64,000 nt of DNA from Bradyrhizobium sp. Gha (GTDB taxonomy: Bacteria > Pseudomonadota > Alphaproteobacteria > Rhizobiales > Xanthobacteraceae): contig NZ_FOQM01000024.1 in NCBI RefSeq assembly GCF_900113735.1, positions 1 through 64,000 of the forward strand, given 5' to 3'. Positions within the stretch are counted from its first letter, which is position 1. Every line of letters begins with the position of its first letter. Of the stretch, positions 33,933 to 41,954 are shown in pieces. A program made the position numbers and the translations under genes. The notes beneath the pieces were generated by a model. It was not told the DNA's origin. It worked only from the letters and a program-made list of their open reading frames with translations, and searched no databases.

Positions 33933-34331
33933 CTACTCCCCTTGAGCCTCGATCGCCGCCATATCGTCGTCCGAAAGACCAAAATGGTGACCGATCTCGT
34001 GAATCAGGACGTGACGGACGATGTGGCCGAGGCTTTCGTCGTGCTCGGCCCAGTAATCCAGGATCGGCCGGCGGTAGAGCCAGACCATGTTGGGCAGCCG
34101 CGCCACATCGCCAAAGCTCTGCTGGGGCAGACCGACGCCCTGGAACAGGCCGAGCAGGTCGAACTCGCTCTCGCACTCCATCTCGTCCAGCACTTCCTCG
34201 GTGGGGAAGTCGTCGACGCGGATGATCAGGCCTTCGCACAGCCTGCGGAATTCCGCCGGCAGGCGCTCGAAAATCTCGTGCGCGGTCGTTTCCATTTCGG
34301 CCAGCGAGGGCGCTTTCAGGTCCGTCCACAT
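33933..34331 (-). CDS. Zincin-like metallopeptidase family protein
   Basis: 132 residues. HEIGHH at 111-116 with Asp121 (HEIGHHFGLSDDDM) is the zinc-binding signature of the short Zincin_1/DUF1025-type proteins, and the central VWLYRRPILDYW is shared by the family. These are small cytoplasmic putative metalloproteases; no substrate is known. It is the usual length for the family, and no signal peptide is seen. It is monocistronic, and a family D repeat follows the stop. Confidence 0.85.
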   Translation of the reverse strand: MWTDLKAPSLAEMETTAHEIFERLPAEFRRLCEGLIIRVDDFPTEEVLDEMECESEFDLLGLFQGVGLPQQSFGDVARLPNMVWLYRRPILDYWAEHDESLGHIVRHVLIHEIGHHFGLSDDDMAAIEAQGE

Positions 34332-34454
34332 CGGCTTGTCTTAGCGTGGGTTTCGCTACGATGCATCCGGCTTTATAAGCGCTGCGAGGTTGACGGGCGC
34401 CGCCAAAACGGGGAGCGTGGGGCCCAGGTCGGGGTGGTCCAGGTGGGCGGTGAA

Positions 34455-34769
34455 ATGCGAGCAAAAACAGTGCTGACGCTACTGTGCATGGGGTTGTTTT
34501 CGCTGCTTGGCGTTGCCGCCCAGGCGCAAACGGCCGGCAGCGGGGTTCACATGGCCCAGGCTGCCTCATCTGACGACCTTCCGCCGCCGCGCAAGCGGCC
34601 GCAGACCCGCCTGCGCGTCACGCCCTATGACGGCCCTGATGGCGTCTATCCGCGCTACAATCCGGGCCCGGATGCGGTCCGCGAGTGCAGCGTCGCCTAT
34701 GTGCAGGAGCACCGGCCAAGCGGCACCGTGATCACGCCGCATATGAGCTGCTACTGGCGCCGCGGCTGA
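34455..34769 (+). CDS. Small secreted protein of unknown function
   Basis: 104 residues. A signal peptide (MRAKTVLTLLCMGLFSLLGVAAQAQ) is followed by a Pro/Arg-rich stretch (DDLPPPRKRPQTRLRVTPYDG) and two Cys (in RECSVAYVQ and HMSCYWRRG) that could form a disulfide. The length and Cys placement suggest a small periplasmic protein. The longer reading from 33870 is antisense to the zincin gene and lacks support. Two more small secreted proteins follow on the same strand. Confidence 0.7.
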   Translation: MRAKTVLTLLCMGLFSLLGVAAQAQTAGSGVHMAQAASSDDLPPPRKRPQTRLRVTPYDGPDGVYPRYNPGPDAVRECSVAYVQEHRPSGTVITPHMSCYWRRG

Positions 34770-34795
34770 TCTGAATGGCGGGGGCCGAGGTCGTC

Positions 34796-35059
34796 ATGGC
34801 GAAATGGACTGCTCTCGCCGTCGTCGTCGCGTTCGCCGCAGGTCTGTCTCAGGCGTCCGCGACGCAGAGAGTGACGAAGCTGCCGGATGCTTCCGCCGGG
34901 CGCGCAATATTCGATGCGCGACGGCATCGGCGATACGACGAGGTGACGCGGTACACTCCGCGTCCTGATCCGCACTATTATGCGCGTCCCGTCTATTACC
35001 GCCCCTATCCTTACGGCGTGCCCGCGCCATTCGTGTTCGGCTACGGGCCGTTCTGGTGA
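34796..35059 (+). CDS. Small secreted Tyr/Pro-rich protein
   Basis: 87 residues from an ATG with GAGG 7 bp upstream; a start at 34775 would add seven residues. The signal peptide (MAKWTALAVVVAFAAGLSQASA) is followed by a basic part and a C-terminal aromatic run (HYYARPVYYRPYPYGVPAPF). It is probably exported, with no recognised domain. It is only 26 bp from the preceding small gene, so the two are likely co-transcribed. Confidence 0.65.
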   Translation: MAKWTALAVVVAFAAGLSQASATQRVTKLPDASAGRAIFDARRHRRYDEVTRYTPRPDPHYYARPVYYRPYPYGVPAPFVFGYGPFW

Positions 35060-35192
35060 GGCGACCCATTTGTTCATTCATGGCGCATTCACGTCGCCGT
35101 TCCTAGTTTAATCCCGGAAGCGACTGCAATGAACAGCAACGGCGCGAGACGTGGCGCCGCGATGCTGCTGTCCACATTGAGGGAGACATTCC

Positions 35193-35732
35193 ATGCCGAG
35201 GATGTTGCGTCCCGGGGCACGCCCGTTGCGCTTGCTCGGGCTTGCGGCCGTCGCCGCCCTGATGCTGTCGGCGGGGACTGCCCGCCGCGCTGAAGCGATG
35301 ACGCCGATCAACCCGACCGCGCTGCCCGCCGCGAAGATCACGAGCGGCGACGTGATCACGCAAGTCCGCTTTGGCGGAGGACACGGCGGTGGTGGACATG
35401 GCGGCGGCGGACATGGCGGCGGCTTCCATGGTGGTGGAGGTCACTTCGGCGGTTTTCACGGTGGCGGCTTCCGCGCTGCGCCGGCTTTCCATGGCGGCGG
35501 CGTGCGCTACGGCGGCATCCATTACGGCGGCTACCGCCGCCATTGGGGCGGCGGCTATTATCGTCCGTATTACGGCTATCGCCACTTCCACCGGCGCTAT
35601 TATTACGGCGGCTACCATCCTTACTATTACCATCCGCGCCGTTGCCGGATCATCTGGACCTATTACGGTCCGCGCCGCATCTGCCACTGGCACCATTGGC
35701 ATCGCTGGCACCATCCGTACCGCTATTGGTAA
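35193..35732 (+). CDS. Secreted Gly/His/Tyr-rich protein
   Basis: 179 residues with a GGGAG site before the ATG. The signal peptide ends near ARRAEA (about 35). The mature part begins with a Gly-His repeat region (about 60-100, GGGHGGGGHGGG-type) and ends in a Tyr/Arg/His/Trp-rich tail with two Cys (RRCRIIWTYYG and RRICHWHHW). Such composition suggests metal binding or a structural surface protein, but this is inference. It is the third of three small secreted genes in a row. The terminator at 35746-35770 follows. Confidence 0.75.
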   Translation: MPRMLRPGARPLRLLGLAAVAALMLSAGTARRAEAMTPINPTALPAAKITSGDVITQVRFGGGHGGGGHGGGGHGGGFHGGGGHFGGFHGGGFRAAPAFHGGGVRYGGIHYGGYRRHWGGGYYRPYYGYRHFHRRYYYGGYHPYYYHPRRCRIIWTYYGPRRICHWHHWHRWHHPYRYW

Positions 35733-35745
35733 GTGGTCGACATGG

Positions 35746-35770
35746 AAAGGGCGCCTCAACGGCGCCCTTT
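35746..35770. terminator. Bidirectional hairpin between the Gly/His-rich gene and leuC
   Basis: A perfect 10-bp stem AAAGGGCGCC / GGCGCCCTTT with a TCAAC loop lies between two convergent genes (35732 and 35809). T-rich sequence on the right (TTTGTT) favours the plus-strand gene. Confidence 0.8.
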
Positions 35771-35808
35771 GTTCGTCTGGCCGAACGCGTGCGATTGCCC
35801 GGACCGGC

Positions 35809-37215
35809 TCAGCGCCAATCCCTGACGTCGACGAAATGACCTGCGATCGCCGCTGCCGCCGCCATTGCCGGCGACACCAGATGCGTACGGCCCTTGAAGC
35901 CCTGACGGCCCTCGAAGTTGCGGTTCGATGTCGAGGCGCAGCGCTCTTCCGGAGCCAGCTTGTCCGGGTTCATCGCGAGGCACATCGAGCAACCGGGCTC
36001 ACGCCATTCGAAGCCGGCCTTGATGAAGATCTTGTCCAGACCTTCAGCTTCGGCCTGCTCCTTCACGATGCCGGAGCCCGGCACGACCATGGCGTTGACG
36101 CTGGCCGACACCTGCTTGCCGTCGGCGATCTTGGCGGCGGCGCGCAGGTCTTCGATGCGGCCGTTGGTGCAGGAGCCGATGAAGACGCGGTCGAGCTTGA
36201 TGTCGGTGATCTTCGTTCCCGCCGTCAGGCCCATGTACTTGAGCGCGCGATGCTTGGAGAGACGCTTGGCCTCGTCAGCGATCTTGTCAGGGTCGGGCAC
36301 GATGCCGGTCACGGAGATGACGTCCTCGGGCGAAGTGCCCCAGGTCACGATCGGCGGCAGCTTGGCTGCGTCGAGGCGCAGCTCGTGGTCGAAATGCGCG
36401 CCTTCGTCGGAGCGCAGCTTTTCCCAGTAGCGCATCGCCGCATCCCAGTCCGCGCCCTTCGGCGCCTTCGGCCGGCCGCGCAGGAAGTCGAACGCCTTCT
36501 GGTCGGGCGCAACGAGACCGGCGCGCGCGCCGCCTTCGATCGACATGTTGCAGACCGTCATGCGGCCTTCCATGCTGAGCGCGCTGATCGCGTCACCGGC
36601 GTATTCCAGCACGTATCCGGTACCGCCGGCAGTGCCGATCTCGCCAATGATGGCCAGGATGATGTCCTTGCCCGTCACGCCGTCAGGCAATTTGCCGTCG
36701 ACGGTGACACGCATGTTCTTTGCCTTCTTCTGGATCAGCGTCTGCGTCGCCAGAACGTGCTCGACCTCCGATGTGCCGATGCCGTGCGCGAGCGCGCCGA
36801 ACGCGCCATGCGTGGAGGTGTGGCTGTCACCGCAGACGATGGTGGTTCCGGGCAGCGTAAAACCCTGCTCGGGGCCGATGACGTGGACGATGCCCTGGCG
36901 CTTGTCGAACTCGTTGTAATATTCGATGCCGAATTCCTTGGCGTTCTCGGCGAGCGCCTTGATCTGCTCGATGCTCTCAGGATCGGGGTTCGGCTTGGTG
37001 CGATCGGTCGTCGGCACGTTGTGATCGACGACTGCCAGCGTCTTCTCCGGCGCATGGACCTTGCGGCCGGTGGCGCGCAGGCCTTCGAACGCCTGCGGCG
37101 AGGTCACCTCGTGCACCAGGTGACGGTCGATATAGAGCAGGCAGGTGCCGTCCTCGGCTTCGTGCACCAGATGGTCGTTCCAGATCTTGTCGTACAGGGT
37201 GGTCGGCTTGGACAT
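35809..37215 (-). CDS. leuC: 3-Isopropylmalate dehydratase large subunit
   Basis: 468 residues. It holds the [4Fe-4S] cluster; its Cys ligands are in SCTNGRIEDLR and PGCSMCLAMNP. SHTSTHGAFGALAHGIGTSEVEHVL and STSNRNFEGRQG are strong family segments. With LeuD it isomerises isopropylmalate. It lies downstream of rplS with a 429-bp gap that includes a possible small ORF, a hairpin and the rplS terminator, so it is likely to have its own promoter. Confidence 0.98.
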   Translation of the reverse strand: MSKPTTLYDKIWNDHLVHEAEDGTCLLYIDRHLVHEVTSPQAFEGLRATGRKVHAPEKTLAVVDHNVPTTDRTKPNPDPESIEQIKALAENAKEFGIEYYNEFDKRQGIVHVIGPEQGFTLPGTTIVCGDSHTSTHGAFGALAHGIGTSEVEHVLATQTLIQKKAKNMRVTVDGKLPDGVTGKDIILAIIGEIGTAGGTGYVLEYAGDAISALSMEGRMTVCNMSIEGGARAGLVAPDQKAFDFLRGRPKAPKGADWDAAMRYWEKLRSDEGAHFDHELRLDAAKLPPIVTWGTSPEDVISVTGIVPDPDKIADEAKRLSKHRALKYMGLTAGTKITDIKLDRVFIGSCTNGRIEDLRAAAKIADGKQVSASVNAMVVPGSGIVKEQAEAEGLDKIFIKAGFEWREPGCSMCLAMNPDKLAPEERCASTSNRNFEGRQGFKGRTHLVSPAMAAAAAIAGHFVDVRDWR

Positions 37216-37284
37216 GAGCTTAAGCTCCGAAGGAATGTGTGTAAGCGATGAGCGCGGCAGGCCGCGCGGGGCAACAAAATCGTC

Positions 37285-37304
37285 AGCGCAGCCTTTAGGC
37301 TGCG
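37285..37304 (-). terminator. Terminator-like hairpin upstream of leuC
   Basis: A perfect 8-bp stem GCGCAGCC / GGCTGCGC with a 4-base loop. On the minus strand it is followed by TGACGATTTTGTTG. It overlaps the stop of a 42-codon ORF and lies 70 bp before the leuC start, the position expected for an attenuator or the terminator of a small transcript. Confidence 0.5.
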
Positions 37305-37423
37305 CGCGTAAGCTCTGACGTTGCCGAGGTCGCGAAGCGTCCGAAGAACCGGCCAGGCAGCCGCGAGCGATCGTCGATGACGATGCGCTGGGGACTCACG
37401 AAGCTGGTCAGATCTGGAAACAT
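37295..37423 (-). CDS. Possible small ORF upstream of leuC
   Basis: 42 codons beginning ATG and ending TAA inside the hairpin at 37285-37304. The peptide (MFPDLTSFVSPQRIVIDDRS..., ending SELTRAA) has only three Leu, not a run, so it does not look like a classical leucine leader peptide. No Shine-Dalgarno site is visible; a TATATAG lies just upstream of the ATG, so leaderless translation is conceivable. Support is position only. Confidence 0.25.
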   Translation of the reverse strand: MFPDLTSFVSPQRIVIDDRSRLPGRFFGRFATSATSELTRAA

Positions 37424-37474
37424 TCTAGAAGCTATATAGCACGCGGGAGTTAAAGCGCGAGAGCCTAGCGGCAT

Positions 37475-37564
37475 CGTCATTGCGAGGAGCCCTTGCGACG
37501 AAAGCAATCCAGGACTGTCTCTGCGGAAGGACTCTGGATTTGCTTCGCTGCGCTCGCAATGACG
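37475..37564. repeat. Palindromic repeat, family A
   Basis: CGTCATTGCGAGGAGC at the left and GCTCGCAATGACG at the right, with CAATCCAGGACT / CTCTGGATT inside. It sits between rplS and leuC, just past the rplS terminator. Confidence 0.85.
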
Positions 37565-37594
37565 AGGTTGGGGAGAGCGTTTCGGCAAACAAAA

Positions 37595-37619
37595 AAGCGC
37601 GGAGCCGAGCCCCGCGCTT
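37595..37619 (-). terminator. Intrinsic terminator of rplS / trmD operon
   Basis: AAGCGCGG / CCGCGCTT stem, 25 bp past the rplS stop, with a TTTTTTGTTT run following on the minus strand. Confidence 0.75.
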
Positions 37620-37644
37620 CTCAAAACTCGTCCGGACGCGACGC

Positions 37645-38025
37645 TTACTCGTTGACGGCCTTGGCGTGCTCGGTCTTCTCGACGATACGAGCCGACTTGC
37701 CGCGGAGATTGCGCAGGTAATAGAGCTTGGCACGACGCACCTTGCCGCGGCGCACCACCTTGATCGAGTCGATCATTGGCGACATCACCGGGAACACGCG
37801 CTCCACGCCCTCGCCGTAGGAGATCTTGCGAACGGTGAAGCTCTCGTTGAGGCCACCGCCGGAACGGCCGATGCAAACGCCTTCATAAGCCTGCACGCGG
37901 GTGCGGTCGCCTTCGACGACCTTCACGTTGACGATCACGGTGTCGCCGGGACCGAATTCCGGAATGTCCTTGCCGGCGGACAGCTTGTCGAATTGCTCTT
38001 GCTCGAGCTGCTTGATCAGGTTCAT
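37645..38025 (-). CDS. rplS: 50S ribosomal protein L19
   Basis: 126 residues. bL19 lies at the subunit interface of the ribosome. FGPGDTVIVNVKVVEG, RVQAYEGVCIGRSGGG, ESFTVRKISYGEGVERVFP and RRGKVRRAKLYYLR are invariant parts. The ATG at 38025 with GGAG upstream is chosen; the frame remains open to 38121. It is the last gene of the rpsP-rimM-trmD-rplS operon, 109 bp after trmD. Confidence 0.97.
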   Translation of the reverse strand: MNLIKQLEQEQFDKLSAGKDIPEFGPGDTVIVNVKVVEGDRTRVQAYEGVCIGRSGGGLNESFTVRKISYGEGVERVFPVMSPMIDSIKVVRRGKVRRAKLYYLRNLRGKSARIVEKTEHAKAVNE

Positions 38026-38134
38026 GGGTAAATCTCCATCGGCGCGCCCAGCCTTCGAAACGGGGGCCGCGCGAAATTCGTTTATCCAGCCATTGCGGAT
38101 GTGGCCGCTCCTATAAGGCAAGCCGGAGCGTTTG

Positions 38135-38902
38135 TCACCCGTCTGTCTTGTTTTTTGGCGTTTTTTGGCGTCGCGGCCGATTCGGCGCCTTGGGTGGGAT
38201 CTTGGGTGGGATTTGGGCCCATAAATCGGGTCGCCGCGCCGCTGTCAGGGCCTCGGATTGCGCCCGCCGCCAGCTGGCGACCTTGCCGTGGTCCCCGGAC
38301 GTCAGGATCTCAGGGATCGGAACCCCCTCGAACAGCTGCGGGCGGGTGTATTGGGGGTATTCGAGCAGGCCGTCCGAAAAACTCTCCTCGGTTCCCGAGG
38401 CTTCCTTGCCCATGACCCCCGGCAGCAGCCGGACGCAGGCGTCGATCAGCGCTAGCGCAGCGATTTCGCCCCCCGACAGCACGTAATCGCCAATCGAGAC
38501 CTCCTCCAGGCCGCGTCCGTCGATCACCCGCTGGTCGATTCCCTCGAACCGCCCGCAGACGATCAGCGGACCGGGGCCGCCGGCGAGTTCCGCAACGCGG
38601 GCCTGGGTCAATGGCCGACCGCGCGGGCTCATGAGAAGGCGGGGCCGGTCGGGGCCAATCTCGGCGGCATCGATGGCCGCCGCCAGAACGTCCGCCCGCA
38701 GCACCATGCCCGGGCCGCCGCCGGCGGGGGTGTCATCGACGCTGCGGTGGCGGTCGGTGGCCGAGGCCCTGATGTCCCGCGCCTCGATCTGCCAGAGGCC
38801 GGAGGCCAGCGCCCGGCCGGCCAGGCTCACGCCGAGCGGTCCCGGAAACATCTCCGGAAACAGCGTCAGCACCGTCGCGCGCCAGGGTGAGGGATGGGTC
38901 AT
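38135..38902 (-). CDS. trmD: tRNA (guanine-37-N1)-methyltransferase
   Basis: 255 residues. It makes m1G37 in tRNAs reading CCN, CUN and CGG, preventing frameshifting. The SPOUT-fold SAM-binding segments LLMSPRGRPLTQ, CGRFEGIDQRV and the knot IGDYVLSGGEIAALALIDA are present, as is LEYPQYTRP. The C-terminal tail (about 235-255) is basic and repeats PPKIPPKAP. It follows rimM by 6 bp. Confidence 0.97.
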   Translation of the reverse strand: MTHPSPWRATVLTLFPEMFPGPLGVSLAGRALASGLWQIEARDIRASATDRHRSVDDTPAGGGPGMVLRADVLAAAIDAAEIGPDRPRLLMSPRGRPLTQARVAELAGGPGPLIVCGRFEGIDQRVIDGRGLEEVSIGDYVLSGGEIAALALIDACVRLLPGVMGKEASGTEESFSDGLLEYPQYTRPQLFEGVPIPEILTSGDHGKVASWRRAQSEALTAARRPDLWAQIPPKIPPKAPNRPRRQKTPKNKTDG

Positions 38903-38908
38903 CGGGTC

Positions 38909-39466
38909 TCAGTTCTCGTCCCGGACCTCGCCCGGACGACCCGGAGAGGTGCCCTCGTTCCTGTCGCCCTCGATCTCCTGCGGCAGCGCGATCACGACGC
39001 GGCCGCCGGCGATGTCGACCTCGGGCACCACTGCGTTGGTGAACGGCAGCAGCATCATCGGACCCTTCGGCGGGGCGATCTCGATGATATCGCCGGCGCC
39101 GAAATTATGGATCGCGAGCACGCGGCCGAGCGCATCGCCGTCAATGGTGACGGCGGCGAGCCCGATCAGATCGGCGTGGTAATATTCGTCCTCGTCGGTC
39201 GCGGGCAGTTTTTCGCGCGCAACGTAGAGTTCTATGCCGTTGAGGCGTTCGGCCTCGTCGCGGGTCGTGATGCCCTTGAACGTCGCGACCAGATGGTCTT
39301 TGCCTTCACGTGCCTGCGCCAGCTCGAACTGGCGCTTGCCGTCCTTGGAGAGGAGCGGACCGTAGCGCTTCACGGCAAAGGGATCTTCGGTGAAGGTCCA
39401 CAGTTTGACCGCGCCGCGCACACCATGCGCGGCGCCGATCCGCGCGACGCAGATCAGCGCCGACAT
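38909..39466 (-). CDS. rimM: Ribosome maturation factor RimM
   Basis: 185 residues. It binds S19 and helps assemble the 30S head. The N-terminal ARIGAAHGVRGAVKLWTFTEDP strand and the PRC-barrel half (EYYHADLIGLAAVTIDG, LLPFTNAVVPEVDIAGGRVVIALP) are visible. The gap to rpsP is 9 bp and to trmD 6 bp, so one operon is evident. Confidence 0.96.
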   Translation of the reverse strand: MSALICVARIGAAHGVRGAVKLWTFTEDPFAVKRYGPLLSKDGKRQFELAQAREGKDHLVATFKGITTRDEAERLNGIELYVAREKLPATDEDEYYHADLIGLAAVTIDGDALGRVLAIHNFGAGDIIEIAPPKGPMMLLPFTNAVVPEVDIAGGRVVIALPQEIEGDRNEGTSPGRPGEVRDEN

Positions 39467-39475
39467 GGCTGAGCC

Positions 39476-39808
39476 TTAGCCCTTCGCGGCGGCTTCGGCC
39501 TGCGCCTTGCGCTCCTTGCGCGGCACGGCCTTCTCGGGGTTGTTGCGTGCTTCGCGCTTCTTGACGCCGGCGGCATCGAGGAAGCGGGAGACGCGGTCCG
39601 ACGGCTGCGCGCCCTTGGCGAGCCAGGCCTTTACCTTGTCCATGTCGAGCTTCAGGCGGGTCTCGTTGTCCTTCGGCAGCAGCGGGTTGAAGTAGCCGAG
39701 ACGCTCGATGAAGCGGCCATCGCGGGGGAAGCGCGAGTCGGCGACGACGACGTGATAGACGGGACGCTTCTTGGTGCCTGCGCGGGCGAGGCGGATAACG
39801 ACGGACAT
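39476..39808 (-). CDS. rpsP: 30S ribosomal protein S16
   Basis: 110 residues. The bS16 core VVIRLARAGTKKRPVYHVVVADSRFPRDGRFIERLGYFNP is unmistakable. The C-terminal about 30 residues are an Ala/Lys-rich extension (KEARNNPEKAVPRKERKAQ...) common in Alphaproteobacteria. It starts the rpsP-rimM-trmD-rplS operon; ffh lies upstream, separated by a family A repeat in a 137-bp gap. Confidence 0.97.
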   Translation of the reverse strand: MSVVIRLARAGTKKRPVYHVVVADSRFPRDGRFIERLGYFNPLLPKDNETRLKLDMDKVKAWLAKGAQPSDRVSRFLDAAGVKKREARNNPEKAVPRKERKAQAEAAAKG

Positions 39809-39851
39809 TTAGTTCTCCTGAGTAGCTGCAAATTCAAAGGTTGATGTTGCT

Positions 39852-39938
39852 CGTCATAGCGAGGAGCGAAGCGACGAAGCAATCCAGACTGTTCCCGTGG
39901 AAGCATTTCTGGATTGCTTCGCTTCGCTCGCAATGACG
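39852..39938. repeat. Palindromic repeat, family A, between ffh and rpsP
   Basis: CGTCATAGCGAGGAGCGAAGCG...CGCTTCGCTCGCAATGACG with an inner CAATCCAGA / TCTGGATTG stem. It lies 8 bp past the ffh stop and may be its only terminator or processing site. Confidence 0.85.
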
Positions 39939-39945
39939 GTCGAGG

Positions 39946-41499
39946 TCATTTCTTCTTCCCCAGTCCGGGGAAGCCGCCGAGCCCAGGCAGGGTCGGCTTG
40001 TTGCTGAGGCCCGTGAGCCCCGGCACATTCGGTAACCCCTGGCGCAAGCCAGCCGGCAAATCCTTCGGCAGGCTCGGCAGACCCTGTCCCCCGCCGCCCT
40101 GCATCTTTTCCTGAAGCGCTTTCATCTCTTCGGGAGACGGCATCTTCATGCCACCGCCAAAGCCCATCGCCTGCGCGATGCCGGCGAGCGGGCCGCGCTT
40201 GCCCGAGCCCATGGCCTTCATCATGTCGGCCATGTTCCGGTGCATCTTCAGGAGCTTGTTGACCTGCTCGACGCTCTGGCCCGAGCCGGCGGCGATGCGC
40301 TTCTTGCGGCTGGCCTTGAGCAGGTCAGGGTGACGGCGCTCGTCGCGCGTCATGGAATCGATCACCGCGACCTGGCGCTTCAGGATCTTGTCGTCGATCC
40401 CGGCGGCCGCGATCTGGTTCTTCATCTTGGCGATGCCGGGCATCATGCCCATCAGGCCGCTGATGCCGCCCATATTCGCCATTTGCAGCAGCTGCTCGCG
40501 CATGTCGTTGAGGTCGAACTGACCCTTGCGCATGCGCTCGGCGGTGCGCGCGGCCTTTTCGGCGTCGATATTGGCGGCGGCGCGTTCGACCAGGGACACC
40601 ACGTCGCCCATGCCGAGGATGCGGCCGGCGATACGATCGGGGTGGAAATCTTCCAGCGCGTCGGTCTTTTCACCGGTGCCGATCAGCTTGATCGGCTTGC
40701 CGGTGACGGCGCGCATCGACAGCGCGGCGCCGCCACGGCCGTCGCCGTCCACGCGCGTCAGCACGATGCCGGTGAGGCCGACGCGCTGATCGAACGCGCG
40801 CGCCAGGTTCACGGCGTCCTGACCGGTGAGGCTGTCTGCGACCAGCAGCACTTCATGCGGATTGGCGGCGGCTTTGATCGCGGCTGCTTCCGACATCATC
40901 TCTTCGTCGAGCGTGGTGCGGCCGGCGGTGTCGAGCAGCACGATGTCGTAGCCGCCGAGCTTGCCCGCTTCCAGCGCGCGCTTCGCGATCTGCGGCGGCT
41001 GCTGGCCCGCGACGATCGGCAGCGTCGGAATGTCGAGGTCGCGGCCGAGCACGGCCAACTGCTCCATCGCCGCCGGCCGGTAGACGTCGAGCGAGGCCAT
41101 CAGCACCTTGCGCTTGTCGCGCTGAACCAGGCGGCGGGCGAGCTTTGCGGTGGTGGTCGTCTTACCCGAGCCTTGCAGGCCGACCATCATGATCGGCACC
41201 GGCGGCACGGAATTGACGTCGATGCTCTGGCTTTCGGCGCCGAGCGTGTTGATCAGCTCGTCATGGACGATCTTGACCACCATCTGGCCTGGCGTGACCG
41301 ACTTGACGACGGTGGCGCCGATGGCCTGTTCGCGGACGCGATCGGTGAAGCTGCGCACGACCTCGAGCGCAACGTCGGCCTCGAGCAGCGCGCGCCGCAC
41401 CTCGCGCATCGCGGCATCGACGTCCTTTTCGGTCAGCGCACCGCGCCCCGTCAGACGATCGAGAATGCCGCCAAGCCGTTCCGACAGATTGTCGAACAA
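39946..41499 (-). CDS. ffh: Signal recognition particle protein Ffh
   Basis: 517 residues from a TTG at 41499 with AGGA upstream; the in-frame reading to 41814 passes through a family B repeat and is rejected. The N domain begins FDNLSERLGGILDRL. The G domain shows the P-loop GLQGSGKTTTTAKLA, DTAGRTTLDEEMM and TRVDGDGRGGAAL. The Met-rich M domain (about 300-450) binds SRP RNA and signal sequences, and a Gly/Met/Pro-rich tail follows. It works with FtsY, whose gene lies 8 kb downstream. No SRP RNA gene was recognised in the window. Confidence 0.97.
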   Translation of the reverse strand: MFDNLSERLGGILDRLTGRGALTEKDVDAAMREVRRALLEADVALEVVRSFTDRVREQAIGATVVKSVTPGQMVVKIVHDELINTLGAESQSIDVNSVPPVPIMMVGLQGSGKTTTTAKLARRLVQRDKRKVLMASLDVYRPAAMEQLAVLGRDLDIPTLPIVAGQQPPQIAKRALEAGKLGGYDIVLLDTAGRTTLDEEMMSEAAAIKAAANPHEVLLVADSLTGQDAVNLARAFDQRVGLTGIVLTRVDGDGRGGAALSMRAVTGKPIKLIGTGEKTDALEDFHPDRIAGRILGMGDVVSLVERAAANIDAEKAARTAERMRKGQFDLNDMREQLLQMANMGGISGLMGMMPGIAKMKNQIAAAGIDDKILKRQVAVIDSMTRDERRHPDLLKASRKKRIAAGSGQSVEQVNKLLKMHRNMADMMKAMGSGKRGPLAGIAQAMGFGGGMKMPSPEEMKALQEKMQGGGGQGLPSLPKDLPAGLRQGLPNVPGLTGLSNKPTLPGLGGFPGLGKKK

Positions 41500-41550
41500 T
41501 GCCGTTGTCCTGTTGCTGTCCCCAGTGAGGGGCGCGCCTTTATTCTCCGC

Positions 41551-41655
41551 TGTCATGCCCCGGCTTGACCGGGGCATCCAGTACGCCGCGGCACCTCGGT
41601 GTCTAGCCGAGCCGCCTCCGGGATACTGGATCGCCCGATCAAGTCGGGCGATGAC
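41551..41655. repeat. Palindromic repeat, family B, upstream of ffh
   Basis: TGTCATGCCCCGGCTTGACC...GGGGCATCCAGTA at the left and TACTGGATCGCCCGATC...GGGCGATGACC at the right. It sits just upstream of ffh, in its promoter or 5' UTR. Confidence 0.85.
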
Positions 41656-41954
41656 CACGTCCTCGGGCAAACGATCTTCCAAACACCTTTGCGCCCGAGG
41701 GCGCACAGCGCTGTCGGGCGTTGACCTCTGACCTCCGGGGCCAGGCGGCGGGTCGTAAAGAAAGCCTTTCCGAGAAAGTGGCGGGGTTAAACGCCGCTCA
41801 CGCCCAAAAGTCAAGGAAAGTTAGGGTGGCGGGGCGCCCTTGCCAGCCCAAGGCCTTGAAATCTGGGCATTTCCGGCGATGGGTTCCTTTTTGGGCGGCC
41901 CCGCCCATATAGCCCGGGATGCCCTATCGTCCAAACCATCCCTGAAAGCCGCCC

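Noticed and set aside
33870..34769. A 299-codon plus-strand protein ending in the small secreted protein
   Set aside because: Its first 195 codons are antisense to the zincin gene; the signal peptide begins at the internal ATG at 34455.
37295..37423. Classical leucine attenuator leader peptide
   Set aside because: The peptide has only three scattered Leu, so a charged-tRNA-Leu sensing mechanism of the usual kind is not supported; it is kept only as a possible small ORF.
39946..41814. Longer Ffh reading starting at 41814
   Set aside because: The extension runs through a palindromic repeat and has no ribosome site; the TTG at 41499 begins at the conserved FDNLSERL.
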